A stretch of 64,000 nt of DNA from Mycobacterium sp. Aquia_216. GTDB taxonomy: Bacteria > Actinomycetota > Actinomycetes > Mycobacteriales > Mycobacteriaceae. This document shows, in pieces, positions 33,570-41,157 of the stretch (position 1 is the first letter of the stretch; the number at the start of each line of letters is the position of its first letter). The DNA is taken from the NCBI RefSeq assembly GCF_026723865.1, contig NZ_CP113529.1, positions 372,001-436,000 on the forward strand, read 5' to 3'. The notes beneath the pieces were generated by a model, which saw only the letters and a list, made by a program, of their open reading frames with translations, was not told where the DNA came from and did not search any database. Made by a program: the position numbers and the translations under genes.

Positions 33570-34760
33570 CTAGTGGCCTGGTCCGTACAGGCCGAACCGC
33601 AGGCTGGGGTCGCCGGGTGTTGCGGTGTTGCTGACTTGGAAGCGTTGGCCCATGGCGATGGCCCGCCGTGTGAGGGAGGCGCTGAGGTCGAGCTGTGCCG
33701 GTTCCCACTTCTCCAAGGCGGCGGCCACGTCGCCGCCGGCATCGCCGAGGGCGTTGGCCAGGGCCCAGGCGTCGGCGGCGGCTTTCGCGGTGCCCGCCGC
33801 TGCGTGCGGGCGTGCAGCGGCCGCTGCATCGCCGATCAGTGCGACACGTCCCTGGGCCATGCGCTTTGATCTGACGTCGGAGACGACTTGCAGATAAGGA
33901 TGTTTGGTGGCGACAATCACTTCGGCGACCCCCGGTGACAGTTCCTCTGCTGCAGCGTGTTTAAGCTCGTCGATGTGGCGTTGCTGGACCAGCCCGGGGG
34001 GCACCGACACCGGAGACGATCTGCCGTGTGTGTCCAACAGCAGCGCGGCGAGTTGGTGGTCGTTGTCTACGTTGCGGTACCAGACGTAGTTCATTAGCCG
34101 GTGTTTGGGTGAGATACCGTCCTCGCCGGGTATCGGATACATGGTGACGTGGGAATTGCGCGGAACGTCGAACGTGATCGCATCATCCAGCGTTTCTCGG
34201 GTCGAATCAGACAGGGCTGTCCAGGGGTGGGTGCCACGCCAGCCGACGTAGCCGGAGTAGTGCACCGCGGCGTCAGGATCGAATTGGCGACGTGCCGTCG
34301 AGCTGATGCCGTCGGCGAAGACCGCAAGGTCGGCCGTGACGCTGCCGCCGCTGTCGAATCGGACTGTGACTGCTCGTTCCGATTGGCTAAATCCGCAAGC
34401 CTGCTTACCGAGGTGGTAGTGCTGGGAACCGAAGTCGGCCAACAACGCTCGGTAGAACGTTCCCCAGGCGGTGTAGTCGTGGTGTCGTTTTTCTCGATGG
34501 TCGACGCCGCGGCCGCGGTTGAGGTACTGCACGTAGCGAGTCGAGGTGCGCAGGTCGGTCAGTGAGTGGCTGCTGCGCTCGGTGAACCAGCGCGCCGTAT
34601 CAGGTTGTAGGACGATTCCGCTGCCGCGACCGCTGAGCGGGCGCGCTGATCTCTCGTAGATCTCGACGGTGAATCCGAGGTCGCGTAGCAGCAGGGCGGC
34701 AGTCAGGCCGCCGATCGAGCCGCCGACCACGACCGCGCGTAAACCGTTGTAGTCGTTCAC
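33570..34760 (-). CDS. FAD-dependent monooxygenase, 2,6-dihydroxypyridine 3-monooxygenase-like
   Basis: 396 aa from ATG 34760, overlapping the PPOX stop by 4 bp. Group A flavoprotein hydroxylase: GXGXXG-type VVVGGSIGGLTAALLLRDLG at residue 10, the DG motif LAVFADGISSTARR, and ALIGDAAAAARPHAAAGTAKAAADAWAL, where RPHAAAGTAKA is a hallmark of dihydroxypyridine/6-hydroxynicotinate hydroxylases rather than typical phenol hydroxylases. It would add OH to an electron-rich (hetero)aromatic ring with NAD(P)H and O2. The adjacent hydrolase resembles another nicotine-pathway enzyme, which supports an N-heterocycle or similar ring substrate (inference). Confidence 0.86.
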   Translation of the reverse strand: MNDYNGLRAVVVGGSIGGLTAALLLRDLGFTVEIYERSARPLSGRGSGIVLQPDTARWFTERSSHSLTDLRTSTRYVQYLNRGRGVDHREKRHHDYTAWGTFYRALLADFGSQHYHLGKQACGFSQSERAVTVRFDSGGSVTADLAVFADGISSTARRQFDPDAAVHYSGYVGWRGTHPWTALSDSTRETLDDAITFDVPRNSHVTMYPIPGEDGISPKHRLMNYVWYRNVDNDHQLAALLLDTHGRSSPVSVPPGLVQQRHIDELKHAAAEELSPGVAEVIVATKHPYLQVVSDVRSKRMAQGRVALIGDAAAAARPHAAAGTAKAAADAWALANALGDAGGDVAAALEKWEPAQLDLSASLTRRAIAMGQRFQVSNTATPGDPSLRFGLYGPGH

Positions 34761-35284
34761 CGAGTGGTGCTCTCGTTGTCCTGCGGGAGGTTGTAGAGCA
34801 CGACGTTGATTGGCTCGACGCGGAACAGGGCACGTACTTCCTCGGTGGTCGTATCGCGCAGCGGGTAGGTGTCTTCCCCGAGGTATTGGGCGCTCATCGC
34901 GTTGAGGGATTCGGTGGCCGCGTGTCCGTCCTGGGGGTCGTCCTCGTCAATGACACCGGCGACTTGGCCTTGGATCGACATCCAGCGATACGGGTCGGCC
35001 GGATCGGTGAACATCAGCGACATTTGCGGTCGTGCCCGTAGGTTGCGGTCTTTGAGTCGGCCACGCACAGTGTTGAGCAGGAGGTACTCGCCGTCGGTAT
35101 CGACCCAGACCGGACTTTGGTGGATGGTGCCATTCGCGTTGAGGCAGGCCAGCGTGGCGGTGACGGGTTCGTCAACCAGAGCTTTCGCGGCGGTGGGCAA
35201 GTCGGCGAGGGTCGCTTGTTGCTCGCGATGACCGATGGTGAACGCGCCGCGTTCGCCGGCGGGAACGGTGATGCTGATCCTCAT
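34757..35284 (-). CDS. PPOX-class F420/FMN-dependent protein
   Basis: 175 aa from ATG 35284 with GGAGG seven bases upstream; the frame continues to 35362 but the RBS and ATGA overlap with the upstream hydrolase favour 35284. Split-barrel elements: VTATLACLNANGTIHQSPVWVDTDGEYLLLNTVRGRLKDRNL, then DPYRWMSIQGQVAGVIDED. This matches the actinobacterial F420-binding PPOX group. It overlaps neighbours by 4 bp at both ends, so hydrolase, PPOX and monooxygenase are translationally coupled. Confidence 0.88.
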   Translation of the reverse strand: MRISITVPAGERGAFTIGHREQQATLADLPTAAKALVDEPVTATLACLNANGTIHQSPVWVDTDGEYLLLNTVRGRLKDRNLRARPQMSLMFTDPADPYRWMSIQGQVAGVIDEDDPQDGHAATESLNAMSAQYLGEDTYPLRDTTTEEVRALFRVEPINVVLYNLPQDNESTTR

Positions 35285-36543
35285 CAGGAGACCTCCAGAT
35301 CGGCTGTCTTCGCGTGGGTTTCGTTCCCTTGCTGGTGATATGACAAGGCCTGGGCTAGCCAATCGAATACGACTTGATGCAGCCGCGACATCGCGCCCAT
35401 GTGGCAGTGTTCACCTGCGCCGTGGACCGCGTTGAGGGTGATCAGGGTCGTCTCAGCGGTGGTCAAGGATTGTGCGGCCCGGTGTGGTTCGCCTTTGAGG
35501 AACTGGTCGTTGTCGGCATCGAGAACCAGTGTGGGTGCGGTGATTCGGTCGGCGACACCGGCGAGCGTGTAGTCCTTGAAGGCGCGCGGCACGTCGAGGA
35601 CGGAGTCCACGCCCATCGCCCACATGCCGTTGCGCAGGGCCCAGCGTATTTGGGTGTCGAGGGCCATCAGAAGCTGAATCACCGGCATCGCCACGTCGTC
35701 TTTGCCCTGCTCGATCCACTCACACAGGAAGGGCGGCATCGCGTTGGTGATCGCGGCATAAAAATCGTAGATGCCGCCATTGAGGATCAGGGCCGCGACA
35801 CGGGAGTCGAAGGCCGCCGCGCGTGCCACCAGGTAGCCTCCCAGGCTGTATCCGAACAACGTGATCTGGTGCTCAGCAATCTCAGGGCGAGTGAGGGCGT
35901 AGTCGATGACCGGACGGATCACCGCTTCCCAGTCCGGGCGGAACACCAGGCCCTGTTCCCGCAGTGCTGCTCCCTGACCGGGCCCGTCGAAGGCCAACAC
36001 GTTGTACCCGCGGGCCAACGCGGCGGCGGCGATCGCGAAGTACGACTCTTCTAATGTGGAGTCAAAGCCGCTGTTGTAAATGATCGTTGGGCGAGGCCGA
36101 CCCGAGTCATCCACCAGAAAGAAGTAGCCGGGAAGGCTGGTCTCCTGATAAGGGATCGACACATCGCGCTCAAAGCCAAACCCGAACAGGGACATAGCGG
36201 TTACGAAGGCGTCGCTGCTCCGCCCGGACAGCAGGGCCACCTCCGGGTCACGGCCTGGGTCATCGCGCAGGAAGAACTCGGCGGTGCGGTAGTAATTCGA
36301 CGCGCGCAATAACGCTTCCCGGGCGCTGACGCGGTGACCGTCGGCCAACGACTTTCGTCCCAGTTCTTCGGCGCGCTCAGCGACCGCCTTCCACTCACGA
36401 TGCCAGCTTGTCTCATCGCCTTCAGGAATGGCCTGCGCAGTCGCCACGACCTCACCCAGGTCTGCTCCGCCGTAATTAGCGAAACCGGCCGTGCGCAATG
36501 CCTCGAATGAGAACGACGCGTTGTCGAACAAGAACTTCACCAT
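35284..36543 (-). CDS. Alpha/beta hydrolase, 2,6-dihydroxypseudooxynicotine hydrolase-like
   Basis: 419 aa from ATG 36543 (in-frame TTG 36579 is an alternative). Helical cap with ANYGGADLGEVVATAQAIPEGDE and HRVSAREALLRASNYYR, then core GYFFLVDDSGRPRP, LAFDGPGQGAALREQG, nucleophile elbow GYSLGGYLVARAAAFDS, acid DADNDQFLKG and His in GAGEHCHMG. The layout is the same as the protein at 20351-21502, its paralogue. In the nicotine pathway a homologue cleaves a C-C bond of a pyridine-bearing diketone. It is first in a leftward operon (hydrolase, PPOX, monooxygenase, cupin) and diverges from a TetR gene through two operator-like repeats. Confidence 0.87.
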   Translation of the reverse strand: MVKFLFDNASFSFEALRTAGFANYGGADLGEVVATAQAIPEGDETSWHREWKAVAERAEELGRKSLADGHRVSAREALLRASNYYRTAEFFLRDDPGRDPEVALLSGRSSDAFVTAMSLFGFGFERDVSIPYQETSLPGYFFLVDDSGRPRPTIIYNSGFDSTLEESYFAIAAAALARGYNVLAFDGPGQGAALREQGLVFRPDWEAVIRPVIDYALTRPEIAEHQITLFGYSLGGYLVARAAAFDSRVAALILNGGIYDFYAAITNAMPPFLCEWIEQGKDDVAMPVIQLLMALDTQIRWALRNGMWAMGVDSVLDVPRAFKDYTLAGVADRITAPTLVLDADNDQFLKGEPHRAAQSLTTAETTLITLNAVHGAGEHCHMGAMSRLHQVVFDWLAQALSYHQQGNETHAKTADLEVS

Positions 36544-36556
36544 AAACTCCAGTGTC

Positions 36557-36623
36557 GAGACGGAACCGATCCGTATCAACCCACGCTAGCGTCGGAGTCC
36601 GCGATACGCAACCGTTCCGTCTT
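36557..36623. promoter_or_regulatory. Pair of inverted 21-bp operator-like repeats between hydrolase and TetR genes
   Basis: GAGACGGAACCGATCCGTATC (36557-36577) and the reverse complement of 36603-36623 agree at 17 of 21 positions. Each contains a near dyad ACGGA-n5-TCCGT. The pair sits in the 94-bp divergent promoter between 36543 and 36638, a layout expected for TetR autoregulation plus control of the catabolic operon. Confidence 0.65.
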
Positions 36624-36637
36624 GTTAGGATTGGACG

Positions 36638-37237
36638 ATGCCGAAGAACGCGCTTCCCGCCCGGGTGCCGGCTGGTCCCACGCTTCAGCTCGAAGTGACC
36701 GAGGCCATCAGGAACGCATTCTTCGAAGAGTTAGCCGACGTCGGCTTCGGGCGGCTGTCGATCGACGCGGTGGCGCGCCGCGCGGGCGTGGGCAAGGCCG
36801 CGATCTATCGGCGCTGGAAGTCCAAGCTCGACATGACCATCGCGTTGATCTCGGAGGTCGCCGTCGGGGCTATCGACGTTCCGGACACCGGCACACTGCA
36901 CGGCGACGTTCGCGAATACCTGAACCGTGGTCGCGAGGCGGTGACACAGCGGCTGGCCGGCAAAATTATTCCGGATCTTCTCGCTGAGGGGTCGCGCAAT
37001 CCTGACTTGACCTCCGCGCTCCTCGAGGGGGTACGAGATCCCCGGCGCATCAAGGCCGCTCAGCTCATCCATCGAGCGATAAAGCGCGGCGAACTGCCCG
37101 CCGACACCGACATCGGATTGTGCCTGGACTTTCTCGCCGGTCCTCTTTATTGGCGACTGATCGTGCTCCGGGGCGACATCGATGGCACTTACCTGGACCG
37201 ACTCGCTACCAAGATCCTCGCCGCCATGAGAGGTTAA
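36638..37237 (+). CDS. TetR-family transcriptional regulator
   Basis: 199 aa from ATG 36638. N-terminal HTH at about residues 20-65: AIRNAFFEELADVGFGRLSIDAVARRAGVGKAAIYRRWKSKLDM. C-terminal ligand domain contains KRGELPADTDIGLCLDFLAGPLYWRLIVLRG, the TetR_C pattern of the AcrR-like group. Divergent from the hydrolase-PPOX-monooxygenase operon, whose promoter holds two matching inverted repeats. Likely represses that operon until a ring-compound ligand appears. Confidence 0.92.
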   Translation: MPKNALPARVPAGPTLQLEVTEAIRNAFFEELADVGFGRLSIDAVARRAGVGKAAIYRRWKSKLDMTIALISEVAVGAIDVPDTGTLHGDVREYLNRGREAVTQRLAGKIIPDLLAEGSRNPDLTSALLEGVRDPRRIKAAQLIHRAIKRGELPADTDIGLCLDFLAGPLYWRLIVLRGDIDGTYLDRLATKILAAMRG

Positions 37238-37489
37238 GTCTCGATTCACCGATCAAGGTTCGAAGTGTCAAGTTGGGCAACTCATTCCGGATCCGGCCCA
37301 CAGACCCGTAGAGGCTGTGCGCGTCGCCCACGTCCTGCTCATGTCAATAAAGGCGTCCAATGCCTCTGCGTGGCAGAACAACTGAGTACTAGTGAACCTC
37401 AGCGGTTCCAGCATCGGGGCCAACCATTAGGAACTGCGGCGCTCGGCGTTCGCCGGATTCGTCGCGAGCAACGATCAGCGAGGTGATTC

Positions 37490-38128
37490 TCACGCTCGGC
37501 TGCGCCGGTATCCGTCGATGTGGCCTTGGGCCATGTTGAGGGCGAGTTCGAGCGGACGGGCGCTGCGTGTGGTCTGGGCCATGAGTAGTCCGCCTTGCAG
37601 CGCGGTCATCATGGTTAGTGCGAGATCGTCAACGTCGGCCTCTGCAGCGAGTTCGCCGTTGTCGCGCATGGTCGTGAAGCCCGTGGACAGGTAGGACTGC
37701 CATTGGGCAAATGACCGCGCGAGTTCCTCCCGCGCCGACTCTGAGCGGTCGGCGAGCTCGCTCACAAGTGAGCCGAGTGGACAACCGCCGACGCCTTGCG
37801 TCTCACGGACCATCCTCACAAGGTGATTACACCATCGCTGCAGCCCCTCCCAGGAGGCGAGTTCGCGCAGCAACGGTTCCTGCGCGGCGATGACTCGGCT
37901 GAACTGGGTCTTGATCACTTCGCCGATGAGCGCGTCTTTGTTCTCGAAATAGTGATACATCTGCGACCTACTGGTGCCGGTTGCAGCCATTACGGCGTCC
38001 AGGCTTGTCCCCGCCACGCCATGCTCCTGGACGAGTGACGCCGCTCCAGCCACAATTCGGGCCTTGGTCGCCGCGCCCCGAGCCGTCAGCCCCGCGCTAG
38101 ATCGACCCTCCTTCGACACCACGGCCAC
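37490..38128 (-). CDS. TetR-family regulator, LmrA/YxaF-like group
   Basis: 212 aa from GTG 38128 (GTG 38122 also possible; AAGGAGG is internal). HTH: AGAASLVQEHGVAGTSLDAVMAATGTSRSQMYHYFENKDALIGEVI. The C-terminal half (CPLGSLVSELADRSESAREELARSFAQW) fits the LmrA/YxaF type. It is divergent from the alpha/beta hydrolase at 38306, and the intergenic segment contains repeat copy B, also found before the peroxiredoxin gene at 24506, which could place both under this regulator. The 252 bp between its stop and the previous TetR gene shows nothing recognisable. Confidence 0.9.
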   Translation of the reverse strand: MAVVSKEGRSSAGLTARGAATKARIVAGAASLVQEHGVAGTSLDAVMAATGTSRSQMYHYFENKDALIGEVIKTQFSRVIAAQEPLLRELASWEGLQRWCNHLVRMVRETQGVGGCPLGSLVSELADRSESAREELARSFAQWQSYLSTGFTTMRDNGELAAEADVDDLALTMMTALQGGLLMAQTTRSARPLELALNMAQGHIDGYRRSRA

Positions 38129-38139
38129 ACGATATCCAG

Positions 38140-38261
38140 ATTGGAATTGTCAGTCCAGTTTTGCCGCAGCATAATTGCCGAGTCGCAGCACGATGGCCGG
38201 GTCGTCAAAGAAGCACGTGGTAAGACGCCGTGCCGCGATTCAACTGGTCGTTAGTCATTCC
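38140..38261 (+). repeat. Duplicated regulatory-type segment, copy B
   Basis: Matches 24434-24536 (see copy A). It starts 12 bp upstream of the TetR start and ends 45 bp before the hydrolase start. Codons readable from 38230 (MPRFNW-) mirror the peroxiredoxin start MSRLNY, so copy B may include the relic of a peroxiredoxin-gene start later replaced by the hydrolase. Confidence 0.65.
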
Positions 38262-38305
38262 GGTGTCAAGTTTTAGGTGCTTATCCCATTGAGAGGGAAA
38301 CCATA

Positions 38306-39034
38306 GTGACGCGCGAATCACCCACGCCCACAACTGTGCTCGTCCACGGCGCCTTCGAAGACGGGTCAGTCTGGAATGAAGTGATCCAGCGACTCCAGCG
38401 CGACGGCTACCCGGTCGTCGCCTTCGCCAACCCTCTGCGCGGCGTGGCCGTCGACGCTGCGCACTTGCGTAGCCTGATGGATCGGATCCAGGGCCCGTTG
38501 ATATTGGCGGCCCATTCTTACGGCGGAGCCGTCATTACCCAAGCCGGCGCGGAGGACCCCAAAGTCAAGGCCCTTGTCTACGCGGCCGCAATCATGCCCG
38601 CGGCAGGTGAGACTGCAAGCCAACTGCTCAGCCGCTTCCCCGGCAGCTCCTTTCTCACGTCCGTCGAGGGGGTCGACTACACCCTGCCCGACGGGACTAG
38701 CGGCACCTATCTCCTTTACCAGACCGACAAGTTCCGGAGCCAGGTCGCCGCCGATGTGTCTGCAGGCGAGGCCGCCCTGATGGTCGCCACCCAGCGCCCC
38801 ATGGACGTGGCAGTGCTGAACGAGACGGTGACGGCCGCTGCCTGGACGAGTAAGCCCAGCTGGCAAATTAGGACCCTGCAAGATTTTGCTCTTCCTTTGG
38901 AAGAGCAAAAGTTCGAAGCCGACCGCGCCCAGACACACGTCACCGAGGTGAACTCGTCGCATGCCGTCACCGTCTCGAATCCAGACGTCGTGGCCGACGT
39001 GATCAAACAGGCCGCCCGAGAAACCGCGCAATAA
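38306..39034 (+). CDS. Alpha/beta hydrolase (esterase/salicylate-esterase-like)
   Basis: 242 aa from GTG 38306 preceded by GAGAGGGA. Opens with TVLVHGAFEDGSVWNEVIQRLQRDGYPVVA, nucleophile elbow AAHSYGGAVITQAG, and a C-terminal catalytic His in VNSSHAVTVSNPDVVADVI. This matches the small alpha/beta hydrolase group common in actinobacteria next to TetR genes. Divergent from the LmrA-like TetR, probably its target. Substrate unknown. Confidence 0.9.
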   Translation: MTRESPTPTTVLVHGAFEDGSVWNEVIQRLQRDGYPVVAFANPLRGVAVDAAHLRSLMDRIQGPLILAAHSYGGAVITQAGAEDPKVKALVYAAAIMPAAGETASQLLSRFPGSSFLTSVEGVDYTLPDGTSGTYLLYQTDKFRSQVAADVSAGEAALMVATQRPMDVAVLNETVTAAAWTSKPSWQIRTLQDFALPLEEQKFEADRAQTHVTEVNSSHAVTVSNPDVVADVIKQAARETAQ

Positions 39035-39113
39035 CCGCGCACCATTCCTGAGGTCAAAGGGCCAGCGCCGCCCGCGTAGGCGAGTTCAAGGTCTGCGTAA
39101 CCGCGTGCTTACT

Positions 39114-39218
39114 AGGATCTGCCACGAAGATGAGAAAGATGCGGCCGCCATTTCGTTGAGAATCCGCAAAGGAGCAGCTAGAAGCCTCGCCGTCCGCCAC
39201 GTTGGATGAGAACCTACA
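39114..39218 (+). mobile_element. Right-type IS21-like end remnant, second copy
   Basis: Begins AGGATCTGCCACGAAGATGA, continues GCGGCCGCCATTTCGTTGAG and closes GAGAACCTACA, homologous to 23796-23901. It faces the left-type end at 23914, enclosing 15.3 kb of accessory genes. No transposase gene is adjacent. The following 277 bp to 39495 carries no supported gene. Confidence 0.55.
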
Positions 39219-39495
39219 ACCGCCCGGACGTTGACCGTGCCCGGGGACGGAACGCCAATCATGTTGCAACACAGCTAAACCGACAGCGCAGACACCTGGC
39301 GCCACGCGCTGGGCAGGCTCGAGACTGTAGCACAAGGCGCCCGCGTGAATAACGACCGCTACCATGACATTTCACAGTGATGGTCACCGCGGCCGCTGTC
39401 GATGATGCCGCCGCCGAAATTCCTCAGCGCTCAGCCGAATGGTATCGAGAGGTACTGGGCCACGGATCTCTAAACAGAGATCGCGCCCGTCAGCG

Positions 39496-41157
39496 TCACT
39501 TTGCCGGGTTGCCATCGGTATTCGACGTAGCTAGTTGGCGTTGTAGCACTTCGACGATTCCTGTGGAGCCGTCAACTCGCACCAGGTCACCGTCGCGCAA
39601 CTGTCGCGTACCGGATCGAGTGCCGATCACGCAAGGCACTCCGAGTTCGCGGGCGACGATGGCACCGTGGGATGCGGTGGCACCGAGGTCTATGACCAGA
39701 GCCGCAGACACCGTCATCAAGGATACCCAGCTTGGGTCGGTGGTCGGGCATACCAGAATGTCGCCGTCGGCTATCGTCACGTCGTCGGCCGCGTCTCGCA
39801 CGACGCGCACGCGACCCTGCACCACGCCGGGACTTGCACCGACTCCTCGCACGATTGATTCGCTGGCGAGGGTCGGTCGCTCAAGCGTCGCACTGACTAT
39901 TGGTAGGCCCTGCCAGGTCTCGGGGAAGTCTTCGGCTAACAGCCGCGCATGCAGCTCTTTGCGTGCCGCGACGATGTCAACGGTAGTGGTCTCGGTCGCG
40001 CCGGTCAGCTCATCGCAGTAAAGGTGGAATACATCGTCAATATCGTCGGCAACGCCGGCCGTCACCATGCGCTCACCAATGTCGCGAGCCGCCGCCCGAC
40101 CAATGTCAACCGATTGGAGCATCGCCGTCTTCGTCAGCTCGATGCCGCGAGCAGCTAACGGAGCCAGCCGGATCGCCAGGCTTGCCAGGGGTCGGTCGCG
40201 TGCGGGCAAGGCAGCAAGGATGCTCCTTACGGCTCGCTCCCGCTCGGCCACCGCGCGCGCCCGGCGCTCTGCGGGCGGCTCGGCATCGGCCAATGCGTCA
40301 AGCAGTCGTTCGATGGGACGGCGGTCTTCGCGCCAGACCCGGGCCGATGGATCACCCGAATTTGGCCCCTGATAGCCGTGGTCCGCCAGAAATTGCTCGA
40401 TCGTCAGTGCGCCGGTCGCGACCCCGAACAAGTCGTCAGCGACTCGTGCTTCCTCGGTCTGTGCCGGTCCGGCCAAGAGTGCGCCAAGGGCGTGCGGCTG
40501 GTCGACGCGGTGTGCAATGTTGGCAAGCTGAGCGGAAATCGCCTGGCCAAACACACGCATCCAGATCTGAAGGCGAAGTGTCGAAACAAATTCTTCGATT
40601 GCCTCGCTTGCCACCCGAAGGGGGTCGGACCCCCGACGCAGGTGGTCGCCGTCCACGGCATCACGCCATCGTGCCCTGATTCTGTGCTGGTGGGATTTCA
40701 CGTGACGCTGGCCCGTCGCCATCGCCAGCGGCAGTTTCACAAGCAGGACCGGAAGTCGCCCCCAACTGTGCCGATCTGTAACGCCGTCACGCGCCGAACC
40801 CAGTAGGTCGCGTTCAACGTCGTCGCCGGTGACTCCCGGCAGGGCACTAAATATCTGCCGGGCAACGTTGACGTTACCGGTCAAGCGCCCGTGGAATGAT
40901 GCAACGATGCGTTGGTCGGACGCCAGCGGGAATACGGACTGAGCCGCACCGATCATTCCCAGATGATGAAAACCCCGCCGCAGCCCGATCTCCACTCCGT
41001 AGGCGTAGTAGCTCCACGCCAACGGCTTCATCACCCCTGGCATCAGCTCGCCAGTGTTGACACGCGTCCATAGCACGTCGTCGCTGGACGAGCATGTCAG
41101 GCCGTGATGCCGACAACCGGCACGAGCCGCGGCCTCAGAGGGCTGCCGCGGGTTCAC
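39496..41157 (-). CDS. PEP-utilizing (phosphohistidine) domain protein without ATP-grasp domain
   Basis: 553 aa from GTG 41157, whose GTGA overlaps the upstream stop; the frame extends to 41295 without conserved residues. N-terminal WTRVNTGELMPGVMKPLAWSYY resembles the central substrate-binding domain of rifampin phosphotransferase/PEP-synthase-like proteins. The C-terminus (about 450-545) is the swivelling domain: GVGASPGVVQGRVRVV and the phosphohistidine loop GATASHGAIVARELGVPCVIGT. The ATP-grasp domain that normally precedes (about 300 residues) is absent. It might receive phosphate from a separate subunit. Translationally coupled to the DUF7064-like gene. Confidence 0.78.
   Translation of the reverse strand: MNPRQPSEAAARAGCRHHGLTCSSSDDVLWTRVNTGELMPGVMKPLAWSYYAYGVEIGLRRGFHHLGMIGAAQSVFPLASDQRIVASFHGRLTGNVNVARQIFSALPGVTGDDVERDLLGSARDGVTDRHSWGRLPVLLVKLPLAMATGQRHVKSHQHRIRARWRDAVDGDHLRRGSDPLRVASEAIEEFVSTLRLQIWMRVFGQAISAQLANIAHRVDQPHALGALLAGPAQTEEARVADDLFGVATGALTIEQFLADHGYQGPNSGDPSARVWREDRRPIERLLDALADAEPPAERRARAVAERERAVRSILAALPARDRPLASLAIRLAPLAARGIELTKTAMLQSVDIGRAAARDIGERMVTAGVADDIDDVFHLYCDELTGATETTTVDIVAARKELHARLLAEDFPETWQGLPIVSATLERPTLASESIVRGVGASPGVVQGRVRVVRDAADDVTIADGDILVCPTTDPSWVSLMTVSAALVIDLGATASHGAIVARELGVPCVIGTRSGTRQLRDGDLVRVDGSTGIVEVLQRQLATSNTDGNPAK

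Noticed and set aside
39377..40021. 214-codon + strand frame at the end of the phosphohistidine-domain gene
   Set aside because: Antisense to the conserved swivelling domain; composition typical of a shadow frame.
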